Positions 7,951-17,238 of a stretch of 64,000 bases of DNA are shown here, piece after piece. The stretch lies in NCBI GenBank assembly GCA_965216205.1, contig OZ244139.1:5146001-5210000 (forward strand), written 5' to 3'. How positions within the stretch are numbered: position 1 is the stretch's first letter; each line of letters starts with the position of its first letter. The position numbers and the translations under genes are program-made. Under the pieces are notes generated by a model, which searched no databases, was not told where the DNA came from, and saw nothing but the letters and a program-made list of their open reading frames with translations. Source of the DNA: CADEDH01 sp965216205 (GTDB lineage: Bacteria; Actinomycetota; Acidimicrobiia; Acidimicrobiales; SZUA-35).

Positions 7951-8793
7951 ATGGTCGATCGGGTCACAACGCAGGCGGTGAAGACGACCGTTTCCGACGC
8001 GGAGCGGCGAGCCTTCGAACGGGACGGGGTGGTGCCGCTTCGGGGTGTGGTCGACGACCGGTGGTTGGGCGAGTTGGCCGATGCGATCGAGCGCGACATC
8101 GCCGAGCCCGGGCCGTGGTTCCACGGCTACGTGGCCGACAACGGCATCGGCCGGTTCCACGGGAACGTTCGCCTGTGGGAGACCGACGAGGCGCTCGCCC
8201 GGTTCTGCACCGCCGGACCCCTCCCCCACCTGGCCCAGCAGTTCTTCGACTCGGCGAAGGTGAACCTCTTCTACGACCAGTTGTTCGTGAAGGAACCCGG
8301 CACCGAGAACCGGACCCGCTGGCACAACGACCTCCCGTACTGGCCGGCCCGAGGCAGGCAGATCATGTCGTTCTGGGTGGCCCTCGATCCAGTCACCGTC
8401 GACAGCGGAGCGCTCGAGTTCATCCGCGGCTCCCACCGGTGGGACGTCTGGTACCAGCCGGAGACGTTCGGCAAGACGACGGGACACGGCGCCTACGAGC
8501 GCAACCCGAACTACGTCGACATCCCCGACATCGAGGCCGTTCGGGACGACTACGAGATCGTGACCTGGGACCTCGAGCCGGGTGACGTGTACGCCTTCCA
8601 CGCGATGCTGGTCCACGGTGCGGGCGGCAATCAGCGGACCGACGTCCGCCGCCGCGGCTACACGATTCGTTACACCGGCGACGACGCCGTCTACGACACC
8701 AGGATCGGCACCAACAAGAACATCCGCTCCGACGACCATGCCGACGGCGCCCCGCTCGACAGCGACCGCTTCCCGGTCGTGTGGCCGCGATGA
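7951..8793 (+). CDS. phytanoyl-CoA dioxygenase family protein (first of pair)
   Basis: 280 residues. The Fe(II)/2-oxoglutarate oxygenase facial triad is visible: His and Asp in RWHNDLPYW (about residue 125-133) and the distal His in FHAMLVHGAGGN (about 214-225), with an Arg-rich stretch after it that could bind 2-oxoglutarate. Members hydroxylate acyl-CoAs, terpenoids, alkaloid-like compounds or quorum signals; the substrate here is unknown. It is the first gene of a three-gene operon, and its TGA overlaps the next ATG by 3 bp (ATGA). The ribosome-binding site is weak. Confidence 0.88.
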   Translation: MVDRVTTQAVKTTVSDAERRAFERDGVVPLRGVVDDRWLGELADAIERDIAEPGPWFHGYVADNGIGRFHGNVRLWETDEALARFCTAGPLPHLAQQFFDSAKVNLFYDQLFVKEPGTENRTRWHNDLPYWPARGRQIMSFWVALDPVTVDSGALEFIRGSHRWDVWYQPETFGKTTGHGAYERNPNYVDIPDIEAVRDDYEIVTWDLEPGDVYAFHAMLVHGAGGNQRTDVRRRGYTIRYTGDDAVYDTRIGTNKNIRSDDHADGAPLDSDRFPVVWPR

Positions 8794-9704
8794 CCACGTC
8801 GACGACGGACCGGCTCCTGACCGAGGAGGAGGTCGAGCGGTACCGGCGCGACGGCGTGATCGTGATCCGCCGGGCCGTCGACCCCGACACCGTCGCCCGC
8901 ATGACCGAAGCGGTCGAGGAGGTCATGCGAGCTCCGTCCCGCTTCGGGGGCGACATGACCGGTCCCGACCGGCCGGGCATGTTCTTCCAGGACCGGCACC
9001 TGTTTCCCCGCAGCGAGACGTTCCGACGCTTCCTCGACGGCAACCCGCTGGCCGTGATGGCCGCCCAGGCGACCGGCTCGACGCGGATCCGGGTCTACTA
9101 CGAGCACGTGTTCGTGAAGGATCCCGGCACCGACGACCAGTTCGTCTGGCACCAGGATCGTCCGTACTGGGCGGTCGACGGCACCCAGATCTGCTCGTCG
9201 TGGCTTGCGCTGACCGCAGCCGACGCGAGCTCCAGCGCGCTCGAGTTCGTGCGGGGGTCACACCTGTGGGACCGGACGTACCGGCCCGAGTACCCGTCGC
9301 TCGAGGGGCGCACCCCGGCGGAGGTCGAGCGCGCCCTGTGGCACGGCGTTGCGGAACACATCCGCTCCTTCGACGATCGATGCCCGGCGTTCGAGGATCA
9401 TCCCGACACCTACGACGTGATCAGCTTCGCCGTCGAGCCCGGCGATGCGCTGCTGTTCGACTTCCGCACCGTGCATCGCAGCGGGCCGAACGCCGGCACC
9501 AACCGCCGGGCTGCGATCTCGTGGCGGTGGCTCGGCGACGACGCGTTCTGGTCGCCGACCATCGGCGCCGACCCGATCGTCCGGCCCGAGGACACCGTGC
9601 TCGAACCCGGCGACCTCATCACCGACGACAAGGTGTTCCCCCTCGTCTACGCCAACGGGGGTCCAGCCCGAATCACCGGCCCCGTCGACCGCAGTTCCCG
9701 GTGA
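8790..9704 (+). CDS. phytanoyl-CoA dioxygenase family protein (second of pair)
   Basis: 304 residues with the same iron triad: VWHQDRPYW and, near residue 225, VHRSGPNAG. It resembles its upstream neighbour in motif order but diverges between them, so the two are probably ancient paralogues acting on related or successive intermediates. It starts at ATG 8790 inside the ATGA overlap; an upstream in-frame GTG (8781) is less likely. It ends in a GTGA overlap with the monooxygenase gene, which implies coupled translation of all three enzymes. Confidence 0.88.
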   Translation: MTTSTTDRLLTEEEVERYRRDGVIVIRRAVDPDTVARMTEAVEEVMRAPSRFGGDMTGPDRPGMFFQDRHLFPRSETFRRFLDGNPLAVMAAQATGSTRIRVYYEHVFVKDPGTDDQFVWHQDRPYWAVDGTQICSSWLALTAADASSSALEFVRGSHLWDRTYRPEYPSLEGRTPAEVERALWHGVAEHIRSFDDRCPAFEDHPDTYDVISFAVEPGDALLFDFRTVHRSGPNAGTNRRAAISWRWLGDDAFWSPTIGADPIVRPEDTVLEPGDLITDDKVFPLVYANGGPARITGPVDRSSR

Positions 9705-11512
9705 CGGACCGGCACGGGAACAGCCAGCAGCGGACGAGCGCCGGTGCGGATGTGGACCCCGAGAGGGACGGCACCGAGCGGGACGGCACCGACGTCGACG
9801 TCGTGGTCGTCGGGGCGGGGTTCGCCGGGATGTACATGGTCCACCGACTCCTGCGATCCGGCCGGTCGGTTCGGTGCTTCGACGCGGCGACCGACGTGGG
9901 CGGCACGTGGTACTGGAACCGCTACCCGGGCGCACGGTGCGACGTCGAGTCGATGGAGTACTCCTACGACTTCGACGACGAGCTCCAGCAGGAATGGGAG
10001 TGGACCGAGAAGTACGCCACCCAGCCGGAGATCCTCCGCTACGCCCAGCACGTGGCCGACCGCTTCGACCTGCGGCCCCACATCCGCTTCTCCACCCGCG
10101 TCGTCTCCGCCCACTTCGACGAACGGAACGAGCGCTGGGTGGTCCGCACCCGATCGGAGCCCCCGTCGGGTGCCGAGTCGGGCGCGGGGCGGCACCCCGA
10201 CGATCCGGTCTCACCGACCGGTGCTGGCACCGACGAGTTGACGTGTCGGTTCTTCGTGCTGGCGGTCGGCTGCCTGTCGTCGGCCAACCTGCCAGAGATC
10301 GAGGGCCGGGACACCTTCGCCGGCGAGCTCGTCCACACCGGCCGATGGCCGAAGGAAGGCGTCGACCTCGCGGGCAAGCGGGTGGGGATCATCGGCACCG
10401 GCTCCTCGGGCATCCAGGCGATTCCCGTGATCGCCGCCGAGGCCGGCCACCTGACCGTGTTCCAACGGACTCCGCAGTTCACGATCCCGGCCCGCAACGG
10501 CCCGCTCGACCCCGACGAGCAGGCGTCGATCAAGGCCCGGTACGCCGAGATGCGGCAGGCCGACCGACGGATGCCCGGCGGGTTCGGGTCGCGCTATGCC
10601 CGCCGCAAGGGCAACGCGCTCGACGCGTCTCCCGAGGAGCTTCGAGACGAGTTCGAGTATCTGTGGGAGCGGGGTGGCACGCTCTTCCTCGCCTCGTTCC
10701 GGGATCTGATGCTCGACCCCGCGGCCAACGAGCTGGCGGCCGGGTTCGTGCGGGAGAAGATCAGCGAGATCGTCGACGATCCCCAGATTGCAGCCGCCCT
10801 CACCCCCGACGGGCTGATCGGCTGCAAGCGCCTGGTGATCGACGGCGACCCGTACGGTCGCGGCTACTACGAGACGTTCAACCGTCCGAACGTGACGCTG
10901 GTTGACGTGAGCGACGGCGGTCAACCGATCCAGCGGATCACGCCGACCAGCGTCGAGACCGCGAACCACGCCGCTGGCGGCGACGGCGCCGCTGGCGACG
11001 ATGGCGACACGGTCCACCACGAGCTCGACGTGCTGGTGTTCGCTACCGGGTTCGACGCCATGACCGGGTCGCTGCTGAAGGTCGACATCCGGGGCCGGGG
11101 CGGGCAGTCCCTGGCCGAGCGGTGGGAGGCCGGTCCCGTCACCTACCTCGGTCTCGGCGTCGACGGGTTCCCGAACCTGTTCACGATCACCGGACCAGGC
11201 AGTCCGTCGGTGCTGGCGAACATGATCATCGCCACCCAGCACCATGTCGACTGGATAGCCGACTGCATCGACCACCTCGACAGTCGGGGTCACCACACGA
11301 TCGAGGCCGACCCTGCTGCGGTCGAGGCGTGGGTCGGCCACGTGAACTCGGTGGCCGATCGCACGATCTTCCCGAGCTGCAACTCCTGGTATGTCGGGGC
11401 GAACATCCCCGGCAAGCCGCGGGTGTTCATGCCGCTCCCCGGCTTCCCCGCCTACGTCGACCGGTGCGACGAGGTCGTGGCGGCCGGCTACGACGGCTTC
11501 ATCCTGACCTGA
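9701..11512 (+). CDS. FAD-dependent Baeyer-Villiger-type monooxygenase
   Basis: 603 residues. The class B flavin monooxygenase fingerprint is present as FAGELVHTGRWP, matching FxGxxxHxxxWP, between two Rossmann motifs, VVVGAGFAGMYM (FAD) and GIIGTGSSGIQA (NADPH). GGTWYWNRYPGARCDVES is typical of cyclohexanone/steroid monooxygenases. It inserts oxygen next to a ketone to give an ester or lactone. The first 30 residues are a charged extension absent from many homologues. The GTG start overlaps the preceding stop (GTGA). With two hydroxylases upstream, the operon could hydroxylate and then open a cyclic ketone; that is inference. A large palindrome begins 19 bp after the stop. Confidence 0.92.
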   Translation: MTDRHGNSQQRTSAGADVDPERDGTERDGTDVDVVVVGAGFAGMYMVHRLLRSGRSVRCFDAATDVGGTWYWNRYPGARCDVESMEYSYDFDDELQQEWEWTEKYATQPEILRYAQHVADRFDLRPHIRFSTRVVSAHFDERNERWVVRTRSEPPSGAESGAGRHPDDPVSPTGAGTDELTCRFFVLAVGCLSSANLPEIEGRDTFAGELVHTGRWPKEGVDLAGKRVGIIGTGSSGIQAIPVIAAEAGHLTVFQRTPQFTIPARNGPLDPDEQASIKARYAEMRQADRRMPGGFGSRYARRKGNALDASPEELRDEFEYLWERGGTLFLASFRDLMLDPAANELAAGFVREKISEIVDDPQIAAALTPDGLIGCKRLVIDGDPYGRGYYETFNRPNVTLVDVSDGGQPIQRITPTSVETANHAAGGDGAAGDDGDTVHHELDVLVFATGFDAMTGSLLKVDIRGRGGQSLAERWEAGPVTYLGLGVDGFPNLFTITGPGSPSVLANMIIATQHHVDWIADCIDHLDSRGHHTIEADPAAVEAWVGHVNSVADRTIFPSCNSWYVGANIPGKPRVFMPLPGFPAYVDRCDEVVAAGYDGFILT

Positions 11513-11530
11513 TCCCCGGCCGCACCTCAC

Positions 11531-11607
11531 CCCGCACACCGGTGCCAGACACATCGTGCTGCCGTCACACCGATGCCCGCACGATGTGTCTGGCACCGGT
11601 GTGCGGG
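11531..11607. repeat. 77-bp palindrome with perfect 29-bp arms (GTGCCAGACAC family)
   Basis: Arms at 11531-11559 and 11579-11607 are exact reverse complements around a 19-nt loop; each contains GTGCCAGACACATCGTGC. It lies between the monooxygenase stop and the Fe-S/Mo hydroxylase operon, where it could act as a terminator. A closely related palindrome is inside the coding region at 48786-48858, which indicates a dispersed mobile or amplified repeat rather than a simple terminator. Confidence 0.85.
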
Positions 11608-11681
11608 TGTCGCCTCGATCTCCGGCGGGGATCCGGGATACGTTGTGGCTGCTGTCACCCACCAGGACCGAAGGAGACCGC

Positions 11682-12548
11682 GTGAACTACCTGGCACCTA
11701 CGACGGTTGAGGAGGCGACCAAGCTCCTCTCGGAGAACCCGGGGGCGAAGGTCTTCGCCGGTGCGACCGACGTCATCCCCCAGATACGGGCCGGACGGCC
11801 CGAGCCAGAGGCGCTCGTCGACCTGAAGAAGATCGACCGGCTCACGTCGGTGACCAGCACCGACACCGGGTGGACGATCGGGGCTGCGGTGCCGACGGTG
11901 CGGCTCACCGAGGACGAGTCGCTCTCGGCGGCCCTTCCCGGGCTGGTGGAGGCGGCCGGCCTCATCGGCTCCGACCAGATCCAGAGCCGCTGCAGCCTCG
12001 GCGGCAACCTCTGCAACGCCTCGCCGGCCGCCGACTCGGTGCCGGCGATGATCGTGAACGACGTCCGGGCGGTGGTGGCCAGCAACGGCAGCACCCGCAC
12101 CGTGCCGGTGGCCGACGTGGTCACCGGGCCGGGCACGCTGTCGCTCGCCGAGGGCGAGTTCGTGGTGGAGTTCGAGGTCGACAAGCCCCCGGCCAGGACC
12201 GGCGACGCCTACCTGCGGCTCATCCCCCGGACCGAGATGGACATCGCCGTCGTGGGCGCCGGTGCCAGGATCACGCTCGACGACGACGGCAACTGCGCCT
12301 CGGCCACGATCGCGCTCGGCGCGGTGGCCCCCACCGCGGTGCGGGTCACGGCGGCCGAGGAGGCCCTGGTGGGCCAGCCGATCGACGACGACACCCTCGC
12401 CGCGGTCGCGGCCGCCGCCAGCGAGGCCTGCAACCCCATCGACGACAAGCGAGGCACGATCGCCTACCGCCGCCAGGTGGCCGGCGTCCTCGCCAAGCGC
12501 GCGGTCACCGCGGCCGCCGAGCGAGCAGCCAACGGAGGCAACTCATGA
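11682..12548 (+). CDS. molybdenum hydroxylase FAD-binding (medium) subunit
   Basis: 288 residues. Two FAD contacts of the CoxM/XdhB family are visible: FAGATDVIPQ near residue 26 and CSLGGNLCNASPAADS near residue 105. The C-terminal part is the CO-dehydrogenase flavoprotein C-terminal domain. It passes electrons from the Fe-S subunit to an acceptor. GTG 11682 follows AAGGAG at a 5-nt spacing, which fixes the start. It ends in an ATGA overlap with the 2Fe-2S gene, so the operon runs FAD, 2Fe-2S, Mo subunit, MoaD-like. Confidence 0.9.
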   Translation: MNYLAPTTVEEATKLLSENPGAKVFAGATDVIPQIRAGRPEPEALVDLKKIDRLTSVTSTDTGWTIGAAVPTVRLTEDESLSAALPGLVEAAGLIGSDQIQSRCSLGGNLCNASPAADSVPAMIVNDVRAVVASNGSTRTVPVADVVTGPGTLSLAEGEFVVEFEVDKPPARTGDAYLRLIPRTEMDIAVVGAGARITLDDDGNCASATIALGAVAPTAVRVTAAEEALVGQPIDDDTLAAVAAAASEACNPIDDKRGTIAYRRQVAGVLAKRAVTAAAERAANGGNS

Positions 12549-13033
12549 GCAAGACCCACGTGACCTGCACGCTCAACGGCGACGAGGTCGAGTTCCTCAC
12601 CGAGCAGGACGAGTCGCTCCTCAACGCGCTGCGCGACGACGTCGGCCTCACCGGCGTGAAGGAGGGCTGCGGCACCGGCGACTGCGGTGCCTGCTCGATC
12701 ATTCTCGACGGTCGCGTCACCTGCTCCTGCCTCGTGTTCGCCCCCGAAGCCGACGGCGCCACCGTGGTCACCGTCGAAGGCATGGCCGAGGCCGGGCAGC
12801 TCCATCCGCTGCAGCAGTGCTTCCTCGAAGGCGCCGCCCTCCAGTGCGGGGTCTGCACCCCGGGCTTCCTGGTGGCGGCCAAGGCGCTGCTCGACAGGAA
12901 CCCGAACCCGACCGAGACCGAAGTCCGCTACGCCCTCGCCGGCAACCTCTGCCGGTGCACCGGCTACGACAAGATCGTCCGTTCCGTGCTCGAAGCCGCA
13001 GAAGGCATGCGAGCCGGCTCGAACGGCTCCTAG
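12545..13033 (+). CDS. molybdenum hydroxylase 2Fe-2S (small) subunit
   Basis: 162 residues. The N-terminal plant-type cluster motif is intact (EGCGTGDCGACS, then VTCSC), and so is the C-terminal cluster domain (LQCGVCTPG, then LCRCTGY). It relays electrons between the molybdenum site and FAD. The full set of eight ligands contrasts with the cysteine-free equivalent in the fusion protein at 31795-35634. Its start overlaps the FAD-subunit stop (ATGA), and the large subunit follows after 13 bp. Confidence 0.93.
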   Translation: MSKTHVTCTLNGDEVEFLTEQDESLLNALRDDVGLTGVKEGCGTGDCGACSIILDGRVTCSCLVFAPEADGATVVTVEGMAEAGQLHPLQQCFLEGAALQCGVCTPGFLVAAKALLDRNPNPTETEVRYALAGNLCRCTGYDKIVRSVLEAAEGMRAGSNGS

Positions 13034-13046
13034 AAAGGGTGCGTCA

Positions 13047-15305
13047 ATGACCGTCACCGAAGAACCGACACAGCCGGGCTACAAGTGGGTGGGCAGCCGC
13101 CCGATCCGACCCGACGGGCTCGAGAAGGTAACCGGCAAGGCCCGGTTCGGAGCCGACCTGAAGCTGCCGGGCATGCTCGAAGGGGCGGTGCTCCGGTCGC
13201 CCCACGCCCACGCCAGGATCGTCTCGATCGACACGAGCGCGGCGGCGTCCATGCCCGGCGTCAAGGCAGTCGTCACCGGCGCCGACTTCCCCGACCTGGC
13301 CGAAGCCGGCGCCCGCCCCGACGACGTGATGATGTCGCACAACATCATCGCCCGGGACAAGGTGCTCTACGAGGGCCATGTTGTCGCCGCGGTGGCGGCG
13401 GTGACCCGCAAGCAGGCCCAGGCGGCGGCGAAGGCGATCGAGGTCAGCTACGAGGTCCTCCCCCACGTGCTCACCGTCGACGACGCCCTGGCCGAGGGCG
13501 CCCCGCTTCTCCACGACGGGATGATCACCAAGGGCATGGATCCAGCCCCGGAGGCACCGTCGAACGCAGCGTCGCGGATCGTTCACGAGCGGGGCGAGCT
13601 CGACAAGGGCTTCGCCGACGCCGACGCCGTGGTGGAGCGCACCTTCACCACCAAGCCGGTCCACCAGGGCTACATCGAGCCCCACGCCGCGGTGGCCGAC
13701 GCCGGTCAGAACGGCCGGGCGAGCGTGTGGTGCTCCTCCCAGGGCCACTTCGCGATGCGAACGATGACCGCCACGGTGCTCGGCTGGGAACCGACCCAGC
13801 TCAAGGTCACCCCGGCCGAGATCGGCGGCGGCTTCGGCGGCAAGACCGTCATCTACCTCGAGCCGTTGGCGGTGATGCTGTCGCTCAAGGCGGCCCGCCC
13901 GGTGCGGGTGGTGATGGGACGCGACGAGGTCTTCAAGGCCACCGGGCCCACGTCGGGCACGAAGATCAGAGCCAAGATCGGCGTCACCAACGACGGGCAG
14001 ATCACCGCGGCCGACGTCTGGCTCGGCTACGAGGCCGGGGCGTTCCCCGGCTCGCCGGTGGGAGCCGCCGGCATGACGGTTCTCGCCTGCTACGACATCC
14101 CCAACTTCTTCGTCGAGGGCTTCGACGTGGTGGTCAACAAGCCGAAGGTGGCCGCCTACCGGGCCCCGGGGGCACCGATGGCGGCGTTCGCGGTGGAGAG
14201 CCTGCTCGACGAGCTGGCCCACCAGATCGGTATGGATCCGCTCGAGCTGCGGCTGAAGAACGCCGCCGTCGAGGGGACGCAGGCCGCGTACGGGCCGAAG
14301 TTCCCCCGGATCGGTTTCGTGGAGACGATCGACGCGATCAAGAACCACGAGCACTACAGCGCCCCGCTCGGCGAGAACCAGGGTCGTGGCGTGGCCGCCG
14401 GTTTCTGGTTCAACGCCGGGATGAACTCGAGCGCCACGGTCCACGTCAACGAGGACGGCAACCTCACCGTGGTGGTCGGCTCGCCCGACATCGGCGGCAG
14501 CCGTGCGTCGATGGCGCTCATGGCCGCCGAGGAGCTCGGGATCGACGTGAGCCGGGTCAGCCCGATGGTGGCCGACACCGAGGCCGTCGGCTTCAACGAC
14601 GTCACCGGCGGGAGCCGGGTCACGCTCGCCACCGGCGCCGCCGTGGTCGACGCCTGCCGTCAGGTCAAGGACGAGCTCCGGGCCCGCGCCGCCAAGACGT
14701 GGGACTGCGAGGTCGACGAGGTGGAGTGGGTCGACGGGCAGGCCCAGCACAAGGGCGGCTCGGAGACCCCGCTGTCGCTGGTGGAGATCGCCCGCAAGTG
14801 GGGCCGCACCGGGGGTCCGATCTCGGCCAGTGCGTCGCTCAACGCCCGAGGCGTCGGCGCCGCGTTCTCCACACAGGTGTGCGATGTCGAGGTCGACCCG
14901 GAGACCGGCGAGGTCACGATCCTGCGGTTCACCACCGCACAGGACGCCGGCACCGCCATCCACCCGAGCTATGTCGAAGGACAGATGCAGGGTGGCGTGG
15001 TGCAGGGGATCGGCTGGGCACTCAACGAGGAGTACATCCACCGCGACGACGGCACCCTCGACAACCCCAGCTTCCTCGACTATCGCATCCCGGTGGCGTC
15101 GGACCTGCCGATGATCGACACGGTGGTGGTGGAGGTGCCGAACCCGGCCCATCCCTACGGGGTTCGGGGCGTCGGCGAGGTGGGCATCGTCCCGCCCCTG
15201 GCGGCGGTGGCCAACGCGGTGGCGGCCGCCACCGGCACCCGCCCGGAGGACCTGCCGATGTCCCCGCCCCGCATCCTCGACGCGATCAACCAGAAGAACA
15301 GCTGA
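13047..15305 (+). CDS. molybdenum hydroxylase large (molybdopterin) subunit
   Basis: 752 residues. N-terminal ald_Xan_dh_C domain (GKARFGADLKLPGML, SPHAHARIV), then the molybdopterin-binding domain with GGGFGGKT, the active-site-region AYRAPGAP and the terminal GVRGVGEVGIVPPLAA, whose Glu is the catalytic base. AYRAPG differs from the AYxCSFR loop of true CO dehydrogenase, so this is a hydroxylase of an aldehyde, aromatic or N-heterocycle rather than a CO oxidiser. The substrate is unknown. ATG 13047 follows AAGGG. A MoaD-like gene begins 3 bp after the stop. Confidence 0.92.
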   Translation: MTVTEEPTQPGYKWVGSRPIRPDGLEKVTGKARFGADLKLPGMLEGAVLRSPHAHARIVSIDTSAAASMPGVKAVVTGADFPDLAEAGARPDDVMMSHNIIARDKVLYEGHVVAAVAAVTRKQAQAAAKAIEVSYEVLPHVLTVDDALAEGAPLLHDGMITKGMDPAPEAPSNAASRIVHERGELDKGFADADAVVERTFTTKPVHQGYIEPHAAVADAGQNGRASVWCSSQGHFAMRTMTATVLGWEPTQLKVTPAEIGGGFGGKTVIYLEPLAVMLSLKAARPVRVVMGRDEVFKATGPTSGTKIRAKIGVTNDGQITAADVWLGYEAGAFPGSPVGAAGMTVLACYDIPNFFVEGFDVVVNKPKVAAYRAPGAPMAAFAVESLLDELAHQIGMDPLELRLKNAAVEGTQAAYGPKFPRIGFVETIDAIKNHEHYSAPLGENQGRGVAAGFWFNAGMNSSATVHVNEDGNLTVVVGSPDIGGSRASMALMAAEELGIDVSRVSPMVADTEAVGFNDVTGGSRVTLATGAAVVDACRQVKDELRARAAKTWDCEVDEVEWVDGQAQHKGGSETPLSLVEIARKWGRTGGPISASASLNARGVGAAFSTQVCDVEVDPETGEVTILRFTTAQDAGTAIHPSYVEGQMQGGVVQGIGWALNEEYIHRDDGTLDNPSFLDYRIPVASDLPMIDTVVVEVPNPAHPYGVRGVGEVGIVPPLAAVANAVAAATGTRPEDLPMSPPRILDAINQKNS

Positions 15306-15308
15306 CCG

Positions 15309-15557
15309 GTGGCCACTCGAGTTCATCTGGCGGCGTCGCTGCGCGACCTCACCGGCGGCGTCGCCGAACTCGAGCTGGAGGCCCCCACCGTGCGGCGGTT
15401 GATCAGGCAACTCGACGAGCGGTTCCCCGGGCTCGGGGAGCGGCTCAGCGAGGGCACCTCGGTGTCGATCAACGGTGAGATCATCCCCGACGCCCTCTAC
15501 GAGGACATCCCCGAGGGTGCCGAGATTCACTTCTTGCCGACGTTGTCGGGCGGGTAG
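15309..15557 (+). CDS. MoaD/ThiS-family sulfur-carrier protein
   Basis: 82 residues ending in the required Gly-Gly (FLPTLSGG), with the beta-grasp pattern and FLPTLSGG-type tail of MoaD proteins. The C-terminal glycine would be thiocarboxylated and donate sulfur for molybdopterin or a related product. It starts at GTG 15309, 3 bp after the large-subunit stop, so it belongs to the molybdenum hydroxylase operon. No MoaE or MoeB lies nearby, so it may serve this enzyme or supplement a cofactor pathway encoded elsewhere. Confidence 0.85.
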   Translation: MATRVHLAASLRDLTGGVAELELEAPTVRRLIRQLDERFPGLGERLSEGTSVSINGEIIPDALYEDIPEGAEIHFLPTLSGG

Positions 15558-15608
15558 TCTCCTACCGATCGAGGGAGAGCAATCCCGCGGAACGGGAGCG
15601 CTTCTCTC

Positions 15609-17192
15609 ATGACATCCACCGACGACATCGACAGCGACCTGCTGGGACCGGACGGTGCCGGACACCCGCAACGCAGCCTGATCCTCGGGATCATGTGCCT
15701 GTGCCTGGTGCTGATCGTGGCCGCGGTCAGCTCGCTGAACGTGGCCATCCCGACGATCGTGCGGGAGCTCGAACCGAGCAGCACCGAGCAGCTCTGGATT
15801 CTCGACTCGTATGCCCTCGTGTTCGCGGGGCTGTTGCTCCTGTGCGGTGCCCTCGGCGACCGGTACGGGCGCAAGCACGCACTCGTGCTCGGGCTCCTGA
15901 TCTTCGCCGGGGCTTCGATGCTGGCCGCCTACGCCTCCGATCCGACCCAACTGATCGCCTACAGGGCGATCATGGGGATCGGGGCGGCGCTGATCATGCC
16001 GGCGACGCTGTCGACGTTGACGGTCGTGTTCGCTCCCGCCGAGCGGGCGAAGGCGATCGCGGTGTGGGCCGGGCTGGCCGGCGCCGGCGGCGCGATCGGT
16101 CCCGTCGCCTCCGGTCTGCTGCTCGAGCAGTTCTGGTGGGGCTCGGTGTTCTTCATCGCGGTACCGCTCGCCGCGGTCGCGCTGCTGGCGGTCCTGGCGA
16201 TCGTGCCGAACTCGGCCGACCGCGGCCACCACGCCCTCGACTACGTCGGTGCCGTGCTCTCGGTGGTCGCGCTCTGCGCTCTCGTGTTCGGCATCATCCA
16301 GGGCCCGGAGAGCGGTTGGCTCGACCCGCTCACCCTCGGCGCCTTCGCGATCGGCGTGGTGGGAACCGTGGCGTTCGTCTGGTGGGAGCGGCGGATCGAG
16401 TTCCCCCTCCTCGACCCCGACTTCTTTCGCATTCCCGAGTTCGGTCTCGGAAGCCTCACGATCACGTTCGCCTTCCTGTCGATGTTCGGGATGTTCTTCC
16501 TGCTGACCCTCTACCTCCAGTTCGTGCTCGGCTACTCGGCGCTCGGCACCGCGGTCCGCCTCCTGCCGTTCTCGGCGATCATGATCGCGATCGCTCCCCG
16601 CAACCCGCAGATCGTCGAGCGGTTCGGCACCCGAACGGTTATCGCCGGCGGGTTCGTGGTCCAGTCGATCGGATTCGCGATCGCCATGCTGCTCGACGTC
16701 GACTCGAGCTACTGGCTGCTCCTGCTGGCCGTCGGTCCGATGGCGGCCGGGATGGCGCTGTTGATGCCGCCGGCCACGAACGCGATCGTGACCGCCCTCC
16801 CCCAGGACAAGGCGGGGGTGGCCTCAGCGGTGAACGACACCACACGCGAGGTCGGTGGGGCGATCGGCATCGCCCTGCTCGGCACGATCGTGACCGTCAG
16901 CTACCAGTCGGCCATGGCCGGTGTCGGCGACGGGTTGCCCGGGCCGCTCGGCGAGCTGGTGGAGGACTCGGTCGGTGGCGCCTACCAGGCCGCGAGCCAG
17001 CTCGAACCGACCCAGGCGGGAGCGATCATCGGGGCCGCCAACCGGGCCTACGTGGACGGGACGACCGTGGCGTTCGGCCTCGCGGCGCTCGTCGGCCTCG
17101 CCATGGCGGCACTGGTCTTCCGCTCCTATCCGACCGACGACCCCGCCGACGCCGGCCACCTCGCCGCATCGAGCGACCAGCCCGCGACCTGA
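15609..17192 (+). CDS. MFS drug/solute exporter, DHA2 (14-TM) type
   Basis: 527 residues, almost entirely hydrophobic segments in the 14-helix DHA2/EmrB-QacA pattern. It has the motif-A-like GDRYGRKHAL between helices 2 and 3 and LDSYALVFAGLLLL in helix 2. It would export amphipathic compounds using the proton gradient. ATG 15609 follows GGGAG. It lies 51 bp after the MoaD-like gene; a GC-rich inverted repeat in the gap could end that operon or let it read through. It may remove a toxic substrate or product, but context alone does not show this. Confidence 0.88.
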   Translation: MTSTDDIDSDLLGPDGAGHPQRSLILGIMCLCLVLIVAAVSSLNVAIPTIVRELEPSSTEQLWILDSYALVFAGLLLLCGALGDRYGRKHALVLGLLIFAGASMLAAYASDPTQLIAYRAIMGIGAALIMPATLSTLTVVFAPAERAKAIAVWAGLAGAGGAIGPVASGLLLEQFWWGSVFFIAVPLAAVALLAVLAIVPNSADRGHHALDYVGAVLSVVALCALVFGIIQGPESGWLDPLTLGAFAIGVVGTVAFVWWERRIEFPLLDPDFFRIPEFGLGSLTITFAFLSMFGMFFLLTLYLQFVLGYSALGTAVRLLPFSAIMIAIAPRNPQIVERFGTRTVIAGGFVVQSIGFAIAMLLDVDSSYWLLLLAVGPMAAGMALLMPPATNAIVTALPQDKAGVASAVNDTTREVGGAIGIALLGTIVTVSYQSAMAGVGDGLPGPLGELVEDSVGGAYQAASQLEPTQAGAIIGAANRAYVDGTTVAFGLAALVGLAMAALVFRSYPTDDPADAGHLAASSDQPAT

Positions 17193-17238
17193 GCCGGGGC
17201 GGCCTCGATGCGGCCGACGGGCTGGGGTAGCTTGTGGC

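Noticed and set aside
13044..16232. A minus-strand open frame of 1062 codons opposite the first Mo hydroxylase and exporter
   Set aside because: No motif or ribosome-binding site; explained by codon bias of the true genes.
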